Below, one piece after another: positions 14,501-29,500 of a stretch of DNA of 64,000 nucleotides. The position numbers and the translations under genes are program-made. Source of the DNA: Liolophura sinensis (lineage: Eukaryota > Mollusca > Polyplacophora > Chitonida > Chitonidae); NCBI RefSeq assembly GCF_032854445.1, contig NC_088302.1, positions 39,438,191 through 39,502,190 of the forward strand, given 5' to 3'. The first letter of the stretch is position 1; each line of letters opens with the position of its first letter. The notes under the pieces are model-generated. The model ran no database searches, was not told where the DNA came from, and was given only the letters and a program-made list of their open reading frames with translations.

Positions 14501-17500
14501 AGCTGGAGAGGATGGTTGGATCCGTGTCCAGTGGGACACGGGCAGCACAAACAGCTACCGTATGGGGAAGGAGGGAAAGTATGACCTGAAGTTAGCTGAG
14601 CCTATGGAGCTGCCTGATAATGAGGAGGAAGAAGACGAAGACTCAGAATTATGTGAGTGGGGTCTCTGTTAGTATTGGGTTTTCTGTTAGTAGCTGGGGT
14701 CTCTGTTAGTATTGGGTTTTCTGTTAGTAGTTGGGCCTCTGTTAGTATTGGGTTTTCTGTTAGTATTGGGTCTCTGTTAGTAGTTGGGTCTCTGTTAGTA
14801 TTGGGTTTTCTGTTAGTATTGGGTTTTTGTTAGTAGTTGGGTCTTTGTTATTAGCTGGGTCTCTGTTAGTAGTTGGGCCTCTGTTAGTATTGGGTTCTCT
14901 GTTAGTATTGGGGTTTTCTGTTAGTAGCTGGGTCTCTGTTAGTAGCTGGGTCTCTGTTAGTAGTTGGGTCTCTGTTAGTAGCTGGGTCTCTGTTAGTAGC
15001 TGGGTCTCTGTTAGTATTGGGTTTTCTGTTAGTAGTTGGGTCTCTGTTAGTAGTTGGGGTCTCTGTTAGTAGTTGGGTCTCTGTTAGTAGTTAGGTCTCT
15101 GGTAGTAGTGGAGTGGAGTGGAGACATTAAGAACATGTATAGAAGAGGGGCCTGTGTTTGTGGGTGGTTAGGTGAGATGGGAGTATCAGCTTTCACAGTC
15201 AGGTGTAAGCAATTTTCTTATACCTGTACATGCCATAATGGGTGCCCAAATTGAGACCATAAAAAGGCCCAAATTAAAATATTGAAAAATACATTTACCT
15301 GTTAAGTTTGAAATTCAATAAATATGTGACTATTAAAGTATTGTGGAATAAATTTTTTTTCACATTTGGTTGTTCAACAGTGCAGAATCCTTTTCATTTT
15401 GGGCTAGTGGTGTCCTGGAGCAGGTATATGTAACTCAAAACTTTACGCCTTCTGAATTATACTTTGTTTCTGCTGTTGACAGCTGACATTCATCGACCGG
15501 ACATTAAACACCCGACTGCATCAATCCGGCGTACCACACTGACACTGCTGCGAGCTCTGGCGCTGTGTACTGGGATTGAGGCTGAGGATGCCCAGAAAGA
15601 GGCTGTGGGAGCACTGTGTGGTCTCATCAGGAATATCATAGACTGTGGATGTAACCAAGGCCTCAGTAAGTAACCATTCTTGCCACCTTACAGTTTAAGT
15701 ACTGACATTGACTTGTGTCTTCTTTTTGGAGATGGTTGTTAGAGGCTGGTTTCTCCCACCATAAAGCTGACCGCCATTGTGTAAGTGAAATTTTCTTGAG
15801 TACACGTAAAACATCAATCAGATATATAAATAAATTGCATCTTCTTTTGCTAGTGTTAATTTGGATATATGGAGTATATGGTATTGATGCTCATTCACCT
15901 ATTCATTGTGAATAGCAGATTTCCGAGGAGACATCCTCTACAACATGACCAAAACCACACCGTCAACAGTACAACTGTCACATTTTACATATTGCTGGTT
16001 ATTTTGTAGAATTCGTAACAACTGAAATTAAACTGCCGTGCCAAATAAGTAGATAAATGAATTCTATTTGATTAATCAGTGTGAAAGATTAAACTTGGCT
16101 AATTTTTACCAGATTCCAACTCAGTAGCAGTTCAGATCGCCCGGGAGCAGTTTTACTCCTGGTGCACCCTGGGATTTGTACGCAGTATTGCCACGAGCCC
16201 TCAAATCTGCCATGCCCTCAGCACTCGCCGCTGGATTGACCTGTTACTGAAGATACTCAGTGAAGACGAAGGGCCAAATGCATTGAGGAATATACCCAGA
16301 CAGGTACACATAGATGCGTTATTCCTGTATTGAGGATAGATCTACCCTAATTCCTCAACCGTTCCACATATGAAAGAGCAATTTTCAGTGCAATTCATGC
16401 ACGTTTGTAATATGATTTGGGAGACAGGACTGCATCAGATCAATTTCAGAGGTTCACAAAAAGTATGGTTTTAACAGTCTGCAAATAATACCTTCAGAAG
16501 ATGCTTGAATAAACACTTTACAAACATGAAGAATTACAGGAATTGCTGGTTTGGTCTTGCGTATAATGTACCCCATGACCGCATCATCACAGGGTTGTAT
16601 GCTGTGCGGAAATCAGCTTTAATATTCCTACACCCATGGACTTCTCGTTGTGACAAATTGATGTATCTTTTCAGCTATATATCTCGAATACTATTAAATT
16701 GGTGTCAGTGTATATTGTGATAAAATTTTATGATCTCCATATTTTCGGTTTGTTATAATAGGCTTAGCCAGTGGCTGCTAGCTGCTAACTGTTTATAAGT
16801 ATTAGTAATCATTATTTGTGTGCCTAAGTCCAAGCTCTCTGCATTTTATTGATTTCTACAGTTAAGTTGTAGACTGATTATGTAATGTCGGCAGGTTCTG
16901 TTGCAGGTCTAACCTTAACGTTGTCGCCAGAAAACTTTTTACAAATCTGTTTATATTACAGATACTGACACTACGGTTGTTGCGGTCCGTCCTGCCATCC
17001 TGGGATAACACAGAGGAGACTAACCGCATGTCTGACATCGTGGACAAGCTGTTCAGTCTGCTGGGTACAGCCCTGATGTCCTGTGGGTCTGACCCCACCC
17101 TCTTACCTCAAGGTGTGTGTCGCCGTCACATACATGTGTAGGTGCCACAGTGTGAGGTGGTAAAGTCAAGGTGTTTGCTTGAAATTGTCTTACAACTCAA
17201 GTTTTCAACCCTTACTGTTGCGTGCCTTGTCCACTTAACAAGCCGTTATACATGTATGTCAACTTTGATGTAAAAAAGTTTAAATTTAATGCAATTAATA
17301 TCATGTAGATATTAAGTCTTTCAGTTTAACAATTGAAGAGTAATTACATGTACTAAATTTACGATGGGGGTCTCTGTTGCCGAGGGTTCTAGCACGCCAG
17401 CATGACACAATGACCCAGGAGCCTCCCACTAATGTGGATGGTGTCAGTTCAAGTCCAGCTCATGCTGGTTTCCTCTGCAGCCGTAAGTGAAAAGGTCTTT

Positions 17501-20500
17501 CAGGAAACGTGCATATGGTTGTGGGTTTCCCCCTGGCTCTGCTCAGTTTCCTCCCAACGTAATGCTGGCTGACGTCATGAGTAAACTATTCTTGAGTACT
17601 ACGTAAACATCAATCATATAAATAAACAAATGTAAATGAACTTTGAACATTAGTACATTTGGATGTACTACATATTAAATGAATGCAACAAATTATTCCT
17701 TCTTAATTGTGTATCTTAGACTCTCCAAAAAAGACTCTGAAGCCGAACAGAGCCCCGGTCTCCCTGACTGCCTCTTACTCAAGCACCATAGCTGAGGAGG
17801 TAGTCACACTTCTGAGGAAGCTTCATTCCCTTGACACATGGAACCCCCATGTCAACCTTTACCTGAGTAAACACCTGGCAGCTATAGCAGAGATGGTGAC
17901 AGACAAACCACGTCTGGTTCTCCAGGTAAGCAAAAGATGTCCCCTTCCTGCCTTCGAGCCTTCTTCTCTCAAATCAACTTTTACCTGAGCGAGCACCTGG
18001 TTGTGTGCATAATCTGTTGTGATCTGATATTGGCCTCTTAGAGAGCCTCCCTCATAGTCTGCATTTAGTCTTTTTAGTTTAAAATTGGATGACAAATTGA
18101 ACACCCTTCCTTCAAATCCACAAATAAGTTATGTTTTTATCCAGACCATGCAGCTTGTAGTGTAGCAAATTATGTGGGTGTTATTTTTATTATTTTATTA
18201 CCTAAACAAACAAGAAACACATTTAAAGCAGTATGCATTGAACATGCATTCTGCTAGTTCTAAATTTCATCCAATCTTGTTTGTTTAATATTGTTAAAGG
18301 GTGTGAGTGACAGGTAAGCAGAATGAGTTATGAACAGAGGAGACAGCCACATTAATTGAAAACTTTAATAGAAATATATTTGTATGATTGGCTTTTTAAG
18401 TCGTTCGTACTCAAGAATATTTTACTTATATGCCGTACTCAAGAATATTTTACTTATACGATGGCAGCCATCATTATGGTGGGAGGAAACCAAGAAGAAC
18501 GCGGGGAAACCCATGACCATCCGCAGGCTTCTGACGGACCAGAGAGAAAACCTGCATGAGATTGACTAGAACTCATAGCGACCACACTGGTGAAAGGTTC
18601 CTGGGTCATTACGCCTCGCTGCTGTGCTAACCACCTCTGCCAAGGAGGCCCCATTTAATAGAAAGCTAACTACAGTATTATCCTTAATTGATACTGCACT
18701 TCCTAAGTATTTGTGTCATTTTGGATTTGACTGGTTGGGTGTAACCTATCACCTGTGTTCCTTTCTCAGGTGGAGGAGTGTCTCACAGATAACCTGAGTG
18801 CCCAGGCATCTGTGATGGCTGTGCTGGCCCTGGTGGGAGGAGTGGACTGTCGACCTCGTCTGGGAGGACTGGTAAACCACGAGGAGATGGGCACAGGCAC
18901 TATAGCCAGGATCAGACCCAACGGCAAGATACATGTCCAGTTTGAAGTCAACAAAGTGTGCCGCCTCACAGAACTTGTTCCTGTAAGTTAATTTCATGTC
19001 TGCGTACATCAAGTTAATTCAGTATTCCATGTAGTTCCTGTATGTGTGTGTTGGGTGCATGTCTTAACTGCTGTTAAATGAGGGAGATTTTGCATGCTTC
19101 CTGTGAATCCGTGATTCATTGGTGTGTTCCCGAACTATTGATTATCAGGCCAGTCTCCTCTACCTGTAAGTTCAATGAGTAGTGTTAGTCAGGACAAACT
19201 CAGAAAATTGCTAAAACACACAAGGTTTCGGTACAATACAGGCTGTGGACAGGAAATTTGCAGTTTCCTGGGCTCTCACTGTTCATGGTGCTTTGGAGGA
19301 AATAAGCAGAGGAGACATTTGAGCAATTTTGACAATAGTGGGAGACAACTTTTCTTATGCCAATATCTTTTCCCTATCTGTTTGATTAACGTGGTAAATT
19401 TTTGTCAGTTGTTTACCCAGGCAGTTGTGCTTTCTTCCATCTGCCAAATTAGCATCCATAATGCAAGTGAAATATTCTTGATCGTGATGTTTAACATCAG
19501 TTGATTAAATCAGCAAATTGTGGTACATTTACCAACATAAGTCCAGTCCTGGCCTTTCCTGTTCTAGTAGCATCCATTTAGTGCCTTTCATCAGTGTGGT
19601 ATAAACCATCGTCATTCTTGTGAATACTATATCACATTGAGATTGTTCATAGTACATATAATATTGATGTCAGCATGCTGAGTTACACCAATCCCCTGGT
19701 CTGCTGCATCTACATGCTTCTGTACTGCCAGGATAGCTTTCATTGTCAGTGTGTTTTTGTCTTGTTTCAGGTTTCGTCCCTGGAGTTCTGTGTAGAGAAG
19801 CTACCCCTAACTGACAGTATCCTCTCCACTTGGGCCAACCTGGTCAGCATTGCTGGCACAGGCTTCAAGATGGACAAGGACCGGCCTGTACTCTGCTGTG
19901 ATTCCAGTAAGAACATTATTTGTATCCTACCTGTAAATGTTGGTTCTATGTACCAATTCCTCAACCTGTTTGCATATGAAAAGGTAACATTCAGTGTGAT
20001 TTATGGCTGAGATATTGCTGATGAGGCATGAAGCCATGATCATTCAGTCAGTGGGATTGATGTGCCTTTTGAATTTGATTTGGAAGATTACTGCTGTGTT
20101 GGCTGGATTTTGCCTGTTAAAGAAGTATAATTTTGTAAGTCTTCATGTTGAGATCTACATATATATTGATAAGTTCAGAGTTTAGAGCTTCTTATGGTGG
20201 CATTAGTGGCAACACATTGAAGCTCATCCTGTGAATTAAAAGCATTCCCAAAACTTTAAACTCACTCCCATGCCACTCAGTACAGAAATGTATAAATAAT
20301 GAAGGCATGGATACGGCTTTGTGCCTGTTGGACAGTATTGCAGAAGTAGAAGTGTGGCTTCTGTACTGTGGCATTTTAATAGATGTACCGTCAAACTTGT
20401 ACTACGGCCACCTGTAAGCAGCATCCGTCTGCTCTAGACGGCCACTCTTTGCCACAACTGAGTGATTTTCCATGTTAAACAACCTGTAATATGCGGCACC

Positions 20501-23500
20501 TGTCCAACGCGTCCAGTGGCCACTATATTCGTAACAAAAATCCAGTATCAACCTCTTTCATCTGTCCAGAAGACTTGATCCATCAGCAATTATCTGATGA
20601 TGGGGCGCTTCAAAAAATTCACAACAGTCACAAACTTCGCCAGCTTTTAAAGGGATTGACAATTTGCAGTTTTGTAAACTGCTGCTTTTCCTTGACCAAT
20701 CAGTTAGCTTCTTTACTAACCAATAGCTGAAAGGTTTATTGTTTTAATGACCAATCACACTGTCGTAATCATCGAGAGGGGTATTCTTTTCATGGGATAA
20801 ATATGGCAGGTAAACTGTGTTTATGTTAAAACCACCTTCCATCATGTCATGACCGTTCTGCCACAAAGTTCTAACACTTGAACAACGTATTCAAGTGATT
20901 GAACTTGCTGAGAAACAGAAGAAAAGCACACGGAAAATCGACGAAGAACTTGGCAGCGGAAAAACCCAGGTGCAAATGGTTCTATGAAAGAAAAATGATA
21001 TCATTGAGAATTACAAGTCAAACACGTCAGCCAACCGAAAAATACAGAGCCGAATGACCAGGAATGAAGGCATCAATCAGCTATGCTGGGAATGGTTTCA
21101 AGATGCCTGGCGCAGATATGTGAATGTCACGGGGCCACTGCTGCAAGAAAAAGCCTTGAAATTTGCCCGTGATCTGGACAATAATGACTTCAAGCCTTCG
21201 AATGCATGGCTACAAAGTTTTCTGCGCAGACACAACATAGTGTTCGGCAAGATGAGTGGAGGGAGAGGGGATGTGAACAACGCCACAGTGGAAGACTGGA
21301 AAGCCAAATTGCCAGAGCTCTGCAAGGACCACAAGACTGAGGACATTTTCAATATGGGCTCGTTTTTCCGTAACACCACAAGGAATACCTTTTATGTGAA
21401 AGGGACATCAACATGCTCCCTGTGACTTACCGATACAACAAAAAAGCCTGGATGATGTCTGCATTTTTATGATTGCTTCAGTCATCTACAAATGTGCTGT
21501 TTATATTTATTCATGTGTGTGTGTTTTTTGCTCAGGGTTTTTTTTTTTTGACTTTTTTCAGCAAATGCACAATATGCATTTTGCATTTTCAGTTGTGTGT
21601 TGACTTAGTCTTTTACTCAGCCTGTGGTTGTCATATGTGGCCATATTTTGCGTTTCCCTTAACTGGCCACATACGCCAGGCTTGACTGTATATTCAACAA
21701 AGTTTATTACTGCTTCCAAATGAGCTGTTCATGTATATGTTTGGCATCTTGCAGGTAGCCAAAATCTGACCGTATTATGGAGAGACAGGTAACAATGTTT
21801 TTGGTTTTCATCTTTCAGGTAATGTGAACCTAATCTTGTTAAGGAGACAACAGATAAAGCTGGGGCTTCTCAAGGCTGCCCGTGTCTTGTTTGGGCGCCA
21901 AGATAACCTGCGTCAGATTCTGTGTCAGCCTGCGCTGACAGAGCACGTGCTGCCTGAACAGTCTGCGCCGGCTGCCACAGGATCCGAGGATGACCTGAGC
22001 CCGGATACGGACCACCCAGTGTCGCTGTACCAGCAACTCATGGTGGCTGCTACCCACCCCTCACCATTGAAGGCCATTTTTATCAGGGAAGAACTAGAGG
22101 TGAGGTTAACATATGACAAGCCCTCAGCCTTTGTGTTACCTGAAATGCTGTACGATCTGATTCGCTTGAGAAGACTATCCCATCCTCAAAGATACATGGC
22201 ACGTATTATGTCATTGATTCCCTTTGTTACTGTTGAAATACTGGGCCTCTTTTCTGCAAGCTGTGCTAACTTCACAGCCTTTGATTCTTGTCGTCTTGTA
22301 TTGTCTAATACAAGTATGCTTTAGAAGACCCATCCTTCTAGATACATGGCACATATTATGTCATAGTTTCCCTGTGTTTCAGTTGAAATACAGGGCCATG
22401 GATTTATTTATTTATTTCATTGGTGCTTTACACCGTCTGAAGAATATTTCACTTATATGATGACAGCCAGAATTATGATGGGAGGAAACTGAGCAGTGCC
22501 CAGGTGAAACCCACGGCCATCCTCGCAGGTTGATGTATTAACCATTGAATATGTAAACATTTTATTTGTATTGAGAGATATATGTATGTCCTGATGGTTT
22601 CAGTTTTTTAATATAAATAATTCTGTATAAAGGGGACCTCAGTGGCTTATGGGGTTAAAGCATGGCTGCCAACACAGCTTATTGGCACCTGACCGTTTTA
22701 ATATAGCATTAAACTCAAATCAAACTAAATATGCATTGCATGTAAATACTACTTAAACTGGCTCTGAGAGTTTTCACCTAATACTTCTGTAATATTTTTG
22801 AGACATTGATAGATCTATGCATGCATATCCTACATGTATTTGCAGGCGGCTGCACTTTCGGTTACCCAGTATTTGACAGCAGAATTGGGCAAACCCCAGA
22901 TCCCATCAGAAGACTCAACAGCCAGCAGCGAGCACAGAATTCCTCCATACAAACCGCCAGCATTAGGAACAGCTGTTGCCAGGCTACAGAAGCAGAAGAA
23001 ACCCAACAACAAGATAAGCCAGGGCCCACCAGCTCCTGTCATAGTACAGGTCATGGAGATGGGGTTCCCTCGCAAACATGTGGAGTATGCTGCCAAGTCA
23101 TTAGGTGAGCAGGGGTTTCAGTTAATAACATACAGGTAGGGAGTCTGTCTAATGACACAGGTTGAAACCATACCTCAGTCAGCTAGGTCATTAGATGAGA
23201 AATCGCTTGGAAGTTCATTCACAAAGCAAGTCGCCCCACTTAAATGCCATACCCCCTTTTCATCAGACATAGCGCACTAGCTGATGCTATTTTTCAGTCA
23301 GCCATATCATTAGATAAGTAGTATCTCAGAAGTTCATCCACATAGCAAGTCATCCCACTTACATGCCACGTCCCCTTTTCATCAGCCATATCACACAAGT
23401 TGATACTATGTTTCAGTCAGCCATGCCATTAGATGAGCAATGCCTCAGAAGTGCATCTACATAGCAAACCTTCGCACTTATATGCCCTACCAGCTGATAC

Positions 23501-26500
23501 TATTCTTCAGTCAGCTATATCATTACACCATCAGAGATCAGCAGTCTCAGAAGTTCATCCCACAGCAAGTCTTCCAAGCCTATATGCCACACTCCTATCT
23601 TGTCATCCAATATGACATAAGCTGACACTAGACTTCCCTAAGCTAGATCTTCAGATGATTAAGTCCTCAGAAGTTGATCCACACAGCAAGCCTTCAGAAG
23701 TTGATCCACACAGCAAGCCTTCACACGTATATTTACATGCTCATCCACCCCAGTTTCCTTGCTGAATAAATCTGACTCAAAATTTTTAAAAAAGTTAAAT
23801 TAAAACAACAATCAGATACTGAAGTAAATAAATCATTCATATGATTTCCATACCTGAATAGAAATACACATGTTACAATTACATTTTATCATTCTTAGTT
23901 TTCACTTGTTACTTATGACTTAACTGGTAGGTCTTTGTTGAGAGTGGTTTTTTTTTTACCTGCCATCTTAGAGGTTCATTTTTGTGAAAAGCATATTCTG
24001 CAATGAACTGACGTCATTATCTCTACCACCTGACAGTAACAGCACTCTGAACTTTACAAACCGCGATCTTTTATTTTTGATGGAAATAAGATTCACTAAA
24101 ATATCCCCCCATTAAAAATTAATGTAACATCTGTGTATGTGTAGGTGGCTCGAGTGTGACTGGGGATTCCCCTAGCCTGGAGGCACTGGTCAATTGGCTG
24201 CTGGAGCACAATGATGAACTACAGCTTCAGGACATGACGGACTCGGACAGCGAATCTTCTCTAGATGCCTTCTCTGACACAGATTCCATGTCTGATGAAT
24301 TTGAGGAGATGGACGGCGCCTTCAGTGATGTAAGGGAAGATTCACAAGTAATTAGTCTTCATGTGTACAACTATGACAAGCTTAGGCAGTAGGGAACTGC
24401 GAGGCAGGTGAATGTAAATTTCAGAATAATGGATATTGAAAACATACAGATAAAATAAAGGAAAGAGATTTTTTCAACTTTATCTAAATGTTTTTCTCAG
24501 ACCTCAGTATTATGTGTCCAAGCCCACTTTTAGTGCAGGTGTATGTTTTATGGCTTTATATGTTTTTCTTAAGCTTGTTTCTGTTTTAGTGCTAGCTCTT
24601 TGTCTGTCCTTACTTTGCAGAAATAGTACTAATATAAACAATGACATTAATGCAGATTGTAAAAACATTTATCGCTTTTCTGTGTGGGAAACTGCAACCG
24701 TAGAGAAACATGCTAGTGTACATTGCCGAATCACTTGTTACCTGTGATGTGTACAGGCTGTCTGGTGTACAGTGCCGAATCACTTGTTACCTGTAATATG
24801 TACAGGCTGTCTGGTGTACAGTGCCGAATCACTTGTTACCTCTGATGTGTACAGGCTGTCTGGTGTACATTGCCGAATCACTTGTTACCTGTGATATCTA
24901 CAACCTGTCTGGTGTACATTGCCAAATCACTTGTTACCTGTGATATGTACAGGCTGTCTGGTGTACATTGCCGAATCACTTGTTACCTGTGATGTGTACC
25001 GGCTGTCCCAGTAGTGCTGGCGATGTTGTCGTTAAATGTTTAAGGGACATAGGCCTGTGTCATAAACTGTAGCTTTTCTTGCCTTTGTTTTATGTATGTA
25101 TATATTTGTAAAATTTCCAAGATTATATATTATGAAAACAATGTGGTTTTCAAATTGTAACTGAGGTGTAGTGGTTTTTAATTGATTTTAAACATGGTTG
25201 TCTATTTTTGTTCTGTTTTTGATGTTTTCATCACAATACCGAAACCCACTCATTGCCTTAAAACATGTCCTTGATGTGATGTGGCTGAAATATTGCGGAT
25301 GTGGCGTTAAGCTATAGTCATTCATTCATTCATTGACTCAGGCTGTTGGTGCGGAGTCCATGCCCACCCACAGCCAGCCTTTCATGAAGAGGATGGACTT
25401 TGGGAACAGTGAGGATTATGCCATGTATGTGCGTGACAACATTCAGGTGGGCATGATCGTCAAGTGCTGCCGCACCTATGAGGAAGTGCATGAAGGGGAT
25501 GTTGGCAGAGTTATCAAGGTAAGTCATCAGGAGTGAACGAAATACAAAAGTCAGGAGAAGGTCATGAACAATGTTGTCAGACAGAGTATACAAGACATCA
25601 TCTGAAATTGAGTGTAATTGACGTGAAAAATGCAAAATTCAGAAGAACCTATCATAATTCGTCAGTGGACAGTGGGAGACTTCAGGTGGCTGTCCTAGAA
25701 CTTCCTCATTTAGCACATAGCATTTGGGGATTTACCTAAGACTGATTGACTGGGTGTCTGTGTACTATTACTGACTGAGGTGTCTTGTCTGGTGTCGTTG
25801 GCATGGCATCCATTTGTGGCTCTGCTTCAGATGTGTTAGCTGTGGAACGTGCTTGCTGTAAGGAGATACTGTCTTGATATGACTGAAAAGATATTGAATG
25901 AAACCCTGAAATGACAGAAAAAATGCTGAATATGACCAAAATAATGCTGAATATGACATTAAGCCTGAAATACAGCTGAATATGACATAAAGCCTGAAAT
26001 AAGGCTGAATATGACATTTAACTTGACTGAAATAATGTAGAATGCCTCATAAAATCTGAAGCAGACAAACAGTGTTGTGGACTTGGGTGTCAACAATTCT
26101 GACTTGTATCCCTGTGTATCTTCAGCTGGACCAGGATGGTTTACATGACCTGAATATCCAGGCAGACTGGCAGAGGAAAGGAGGAACATACTGGGTCCGC
26201 TATATCCACGTCCAGTTGATGGGCTTCCACAACATCAATAGCTGTGAGTAGTATGTGCCTGTCATTCCCAGATAAATACACAAACGTGTGCTTACAGGAT
26301 AAAATAGTGTTAGTGGAAAGCGACTAGCTCGCCTCCAGCACATTACAGGCAGGCTTCTAACATGTCATATGTCATGTTTTATAATCTGGGTGTTTATTAT
26401 TCACGTAAGGAAAGTTTGAATATATATACAGTAAGTTAATTTTTACACACACAAACTGTTGGAAGGAAAATAAGGAACATAACTAGAACTCATATGACTG

Positions 26501-29500
26501 GTAATGTAAGAAATATTGATGTGTAGAGTTTGGCGGATTGTGCTGGTATATTGTGAGATCCACACTTTAGTGTGCGAACTTCAGTGATTACATGTTTCTG
26601 TACTTATTTCATTGAAGTGGTTAAGTGCCTAATTTAGCAATATTTCACTCACATGAGGGCAGGGCGTAGAGAACACCACCATCCTTCACCACTTCACCCC
26701 ATGCACCCTTATGTAAAACATACACTCAACTCTGGTTGGATTTAGTTACACAGTTACACTTAATAATCTGATTGAGACTTCAACGTACTCTCATGTTTGT
26801 CAGATGTTTATACAAGCATATTCTAAGGATAATATTCTCTGTACATTGACAAAATTTAACTTCTTGTAAAGCCTTGAAATTGGCTAACCCATCAATGTGG
26901 TTTTGCCTCCAAAATCAAGTTAAAAAGACATTAATTATATTGAAAAAGGTTCTTTCATGTAGGAAAAGGTTGAGGAATTACATATGTGGAACAGTATATG
27001 TAACACTCAGCATCTGTTGACAGTTTGCATTCATTTTTGCATTAAAACTATGGAAGTACAGAACTTTATCTATAGTAATCTCACCTGAGAATCTGATTCA
27101 TTTACACAATATTACAGTGTCTTGTGGTTATACCTGTGTAAATTATATCCCAGGTGGCCAGACGATTAACGTTGGTGATCGTGTGAGGGTGAAGCAGACT
27201 GTGACCACGCCCATGTACAAGTGGGGATCTGTCACTCACAAGAGTGAAGGCATTGTCACAGGTAACAGTTGACTTCAGGATGCACACAGTGTATTTACCT
27301 TATAAATGCATTAAAAAAAACTTGTTTTAGAGGTGAATAAATGTCATAAAATAATACTTTTGGTGCCTAATTTTTTCAGTATTATATCTTTCTACTTTTC
27401 AAACAACCCTCCTAACACCATTGTAAAATCAATAGAATTTTTAATCTGGGATGAAATTTCAGGTGAAATTTTAGTAACTATAGCATTTCAACATCTTTTA
27501 TGTGATCTCCATAAGTCCCTTTTTTTTAAGTTGATAAGGAAAAAGAGCATAATGATTTCGAATGTAATGAGAAACAGCAGCAGTCTGGAATAAGGAATAT
27601 TCTGGGATTTGTGTATATTTCTTTATACAGCCATCAACCCTAATGGAAGGGACATCACTGTGGACTTCCCAAAGCAGGCTCACTGGACAGGTGTCGTAAA
27701 TGAGATGGAGTTGGTGCCCAGTACCCACAAGGGTGTCGGGTAAGTTGTTTGTTGTACACTCTTTCCTTGATGATGTTACTCATCAGTGTGCTAAGGTCGT
27801 GATTCTCATGAAAAGTCGTGAATGTTCCGTATAATCTAGATGAATAAAATGTAACATTTTGCTAGCTCACCTGTAGCTTAAGTCGTATCCTGAGCATCAG
27901 CAGTAGCGTCCAAAAATAGGGAAAGCAATGTTAAATGAAGTGTTAAGAGTAGTATCATAAAAAGTACTGCATGTATTGAACTCATCCTTGATTTGGTGTG
28001 TACATATTAAATACTGTAAATTACTGAACTCCTGACTGTATTGTGTATTAGCTAGTAAAACAGACTGGTTTACAGTAACATTACTTTAACAGTGGTGTCC
28101 AGAGGAAAAAAGCATGTTGAGTGTATTAGATGATTGTCTTCTTCGCTCAGAATGCTGTTACACTCTGCTTCCAGGTGTGATGGGTGTTCTGCCAACCCGA
28201 TCATGGGAACACGCTACAAGTGCCAGACCTGTGAGGACTTTGATTACTGTGAGACCTGCTTTAAGACAAAGAGAGCTCACCGCCACCCCTTCAACCGTAT
28301 AGCTGATCCGGGTGAGTGAATGTGTGAGATGGACTTAGCATGGGTAGACTGCAAAATTGTAATACAATATATCAGTGGGAATTGATGGACAATGTGGGAA
28401 AATATGTGAGCTGGATATTGTTTAGTATGTCAAGTGTCAAATGGCTACCAGCAGTCATGGTAATTCCCGAGCATGACACTTCATACAAGGCAATAGGGCA
28501 TTTACTGGTTTAATCAGTCAGCAGCTACAGATATTATACAATATATCAATGCGAACTGATTAACAGTGTGTGAAAGATCAAAAGAAAATATGTGTACAGC
28601 TAATTGACAGTTTTATTATTTGTCAAGTGTCGGTTTTGGATATTTGTATAATTTGATCATATTTAAATAGGTAAATTGCTAAACATCCAATCCAGATTAA
28701 AATCCCAATAGATTCATACCTTACTAAAGTCCACAATCTGGTACTTCCTTGGCATGGCACATGTTGTAAGGCAGTAGGTTATGTACTGATGTGCTTAGGG
28801 TCAGCATCAACTGTGACTGGCACCAGTGCTGATGGTTGTGAGTTTCCCATGGTCTTGGCCCGATTTCCTCCCACCATATTGCTGCTTGCCGCAGTATAAG
28901 TGAAATATTCTTGAGTACGGCGTAAAACACCAATCAAATAAATGAATAAATTCTGTGACTGGTTAGATTGTTTATGTCTGGTGCCCTCATCATGTCGCTC
29001 TAGTTTATAATAAGCAGCACTAGAAATATATCGTCATGGTGACTGATGTGATATCAGGTGTGTTAAATCTCAAGCAAATGAAGAAATATAATTTGAATGG
29101 TTAAATGTGATTATTTGTGTTTGGGCAGGGTGTGAACCAGTCAATGCTGGCAAACCTGGCAAGACCAGAAAGCGATCTAACACAGCAACAAACGGCGCCT
29201 TCATAGACAATTGGCACGGCTGTGTGAAGCAGGTGACTGTGTCCTCCAGGGAGAGCAATGCCCATAGGCTGATTGAAGGCAACAGTGGTTTCTGGCAGAG
29301 CTCAGGTTCTCAGGGCAAGGTACGACTCATAGGGCCTTATTATGTTATGCAGGAGTCATTTAGTTTGTAATCTTAATGCTTAATGGTCTTTTTATGCAGT
29401 GCATTACTTCATGAACCATTTCTTAATGAACCATTATAATGTTTTAACTTGGATGGTTGATTAGATATGATTAATGCAAAAATTTGAATTTTTTGCCAAG

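Noticed and set aside
14827-15069. Repetitive frame with 'SVSSWV' repeats
   Set aside because: Translation of the minisatellite after exon 19, with no start context or splice signals of its own.
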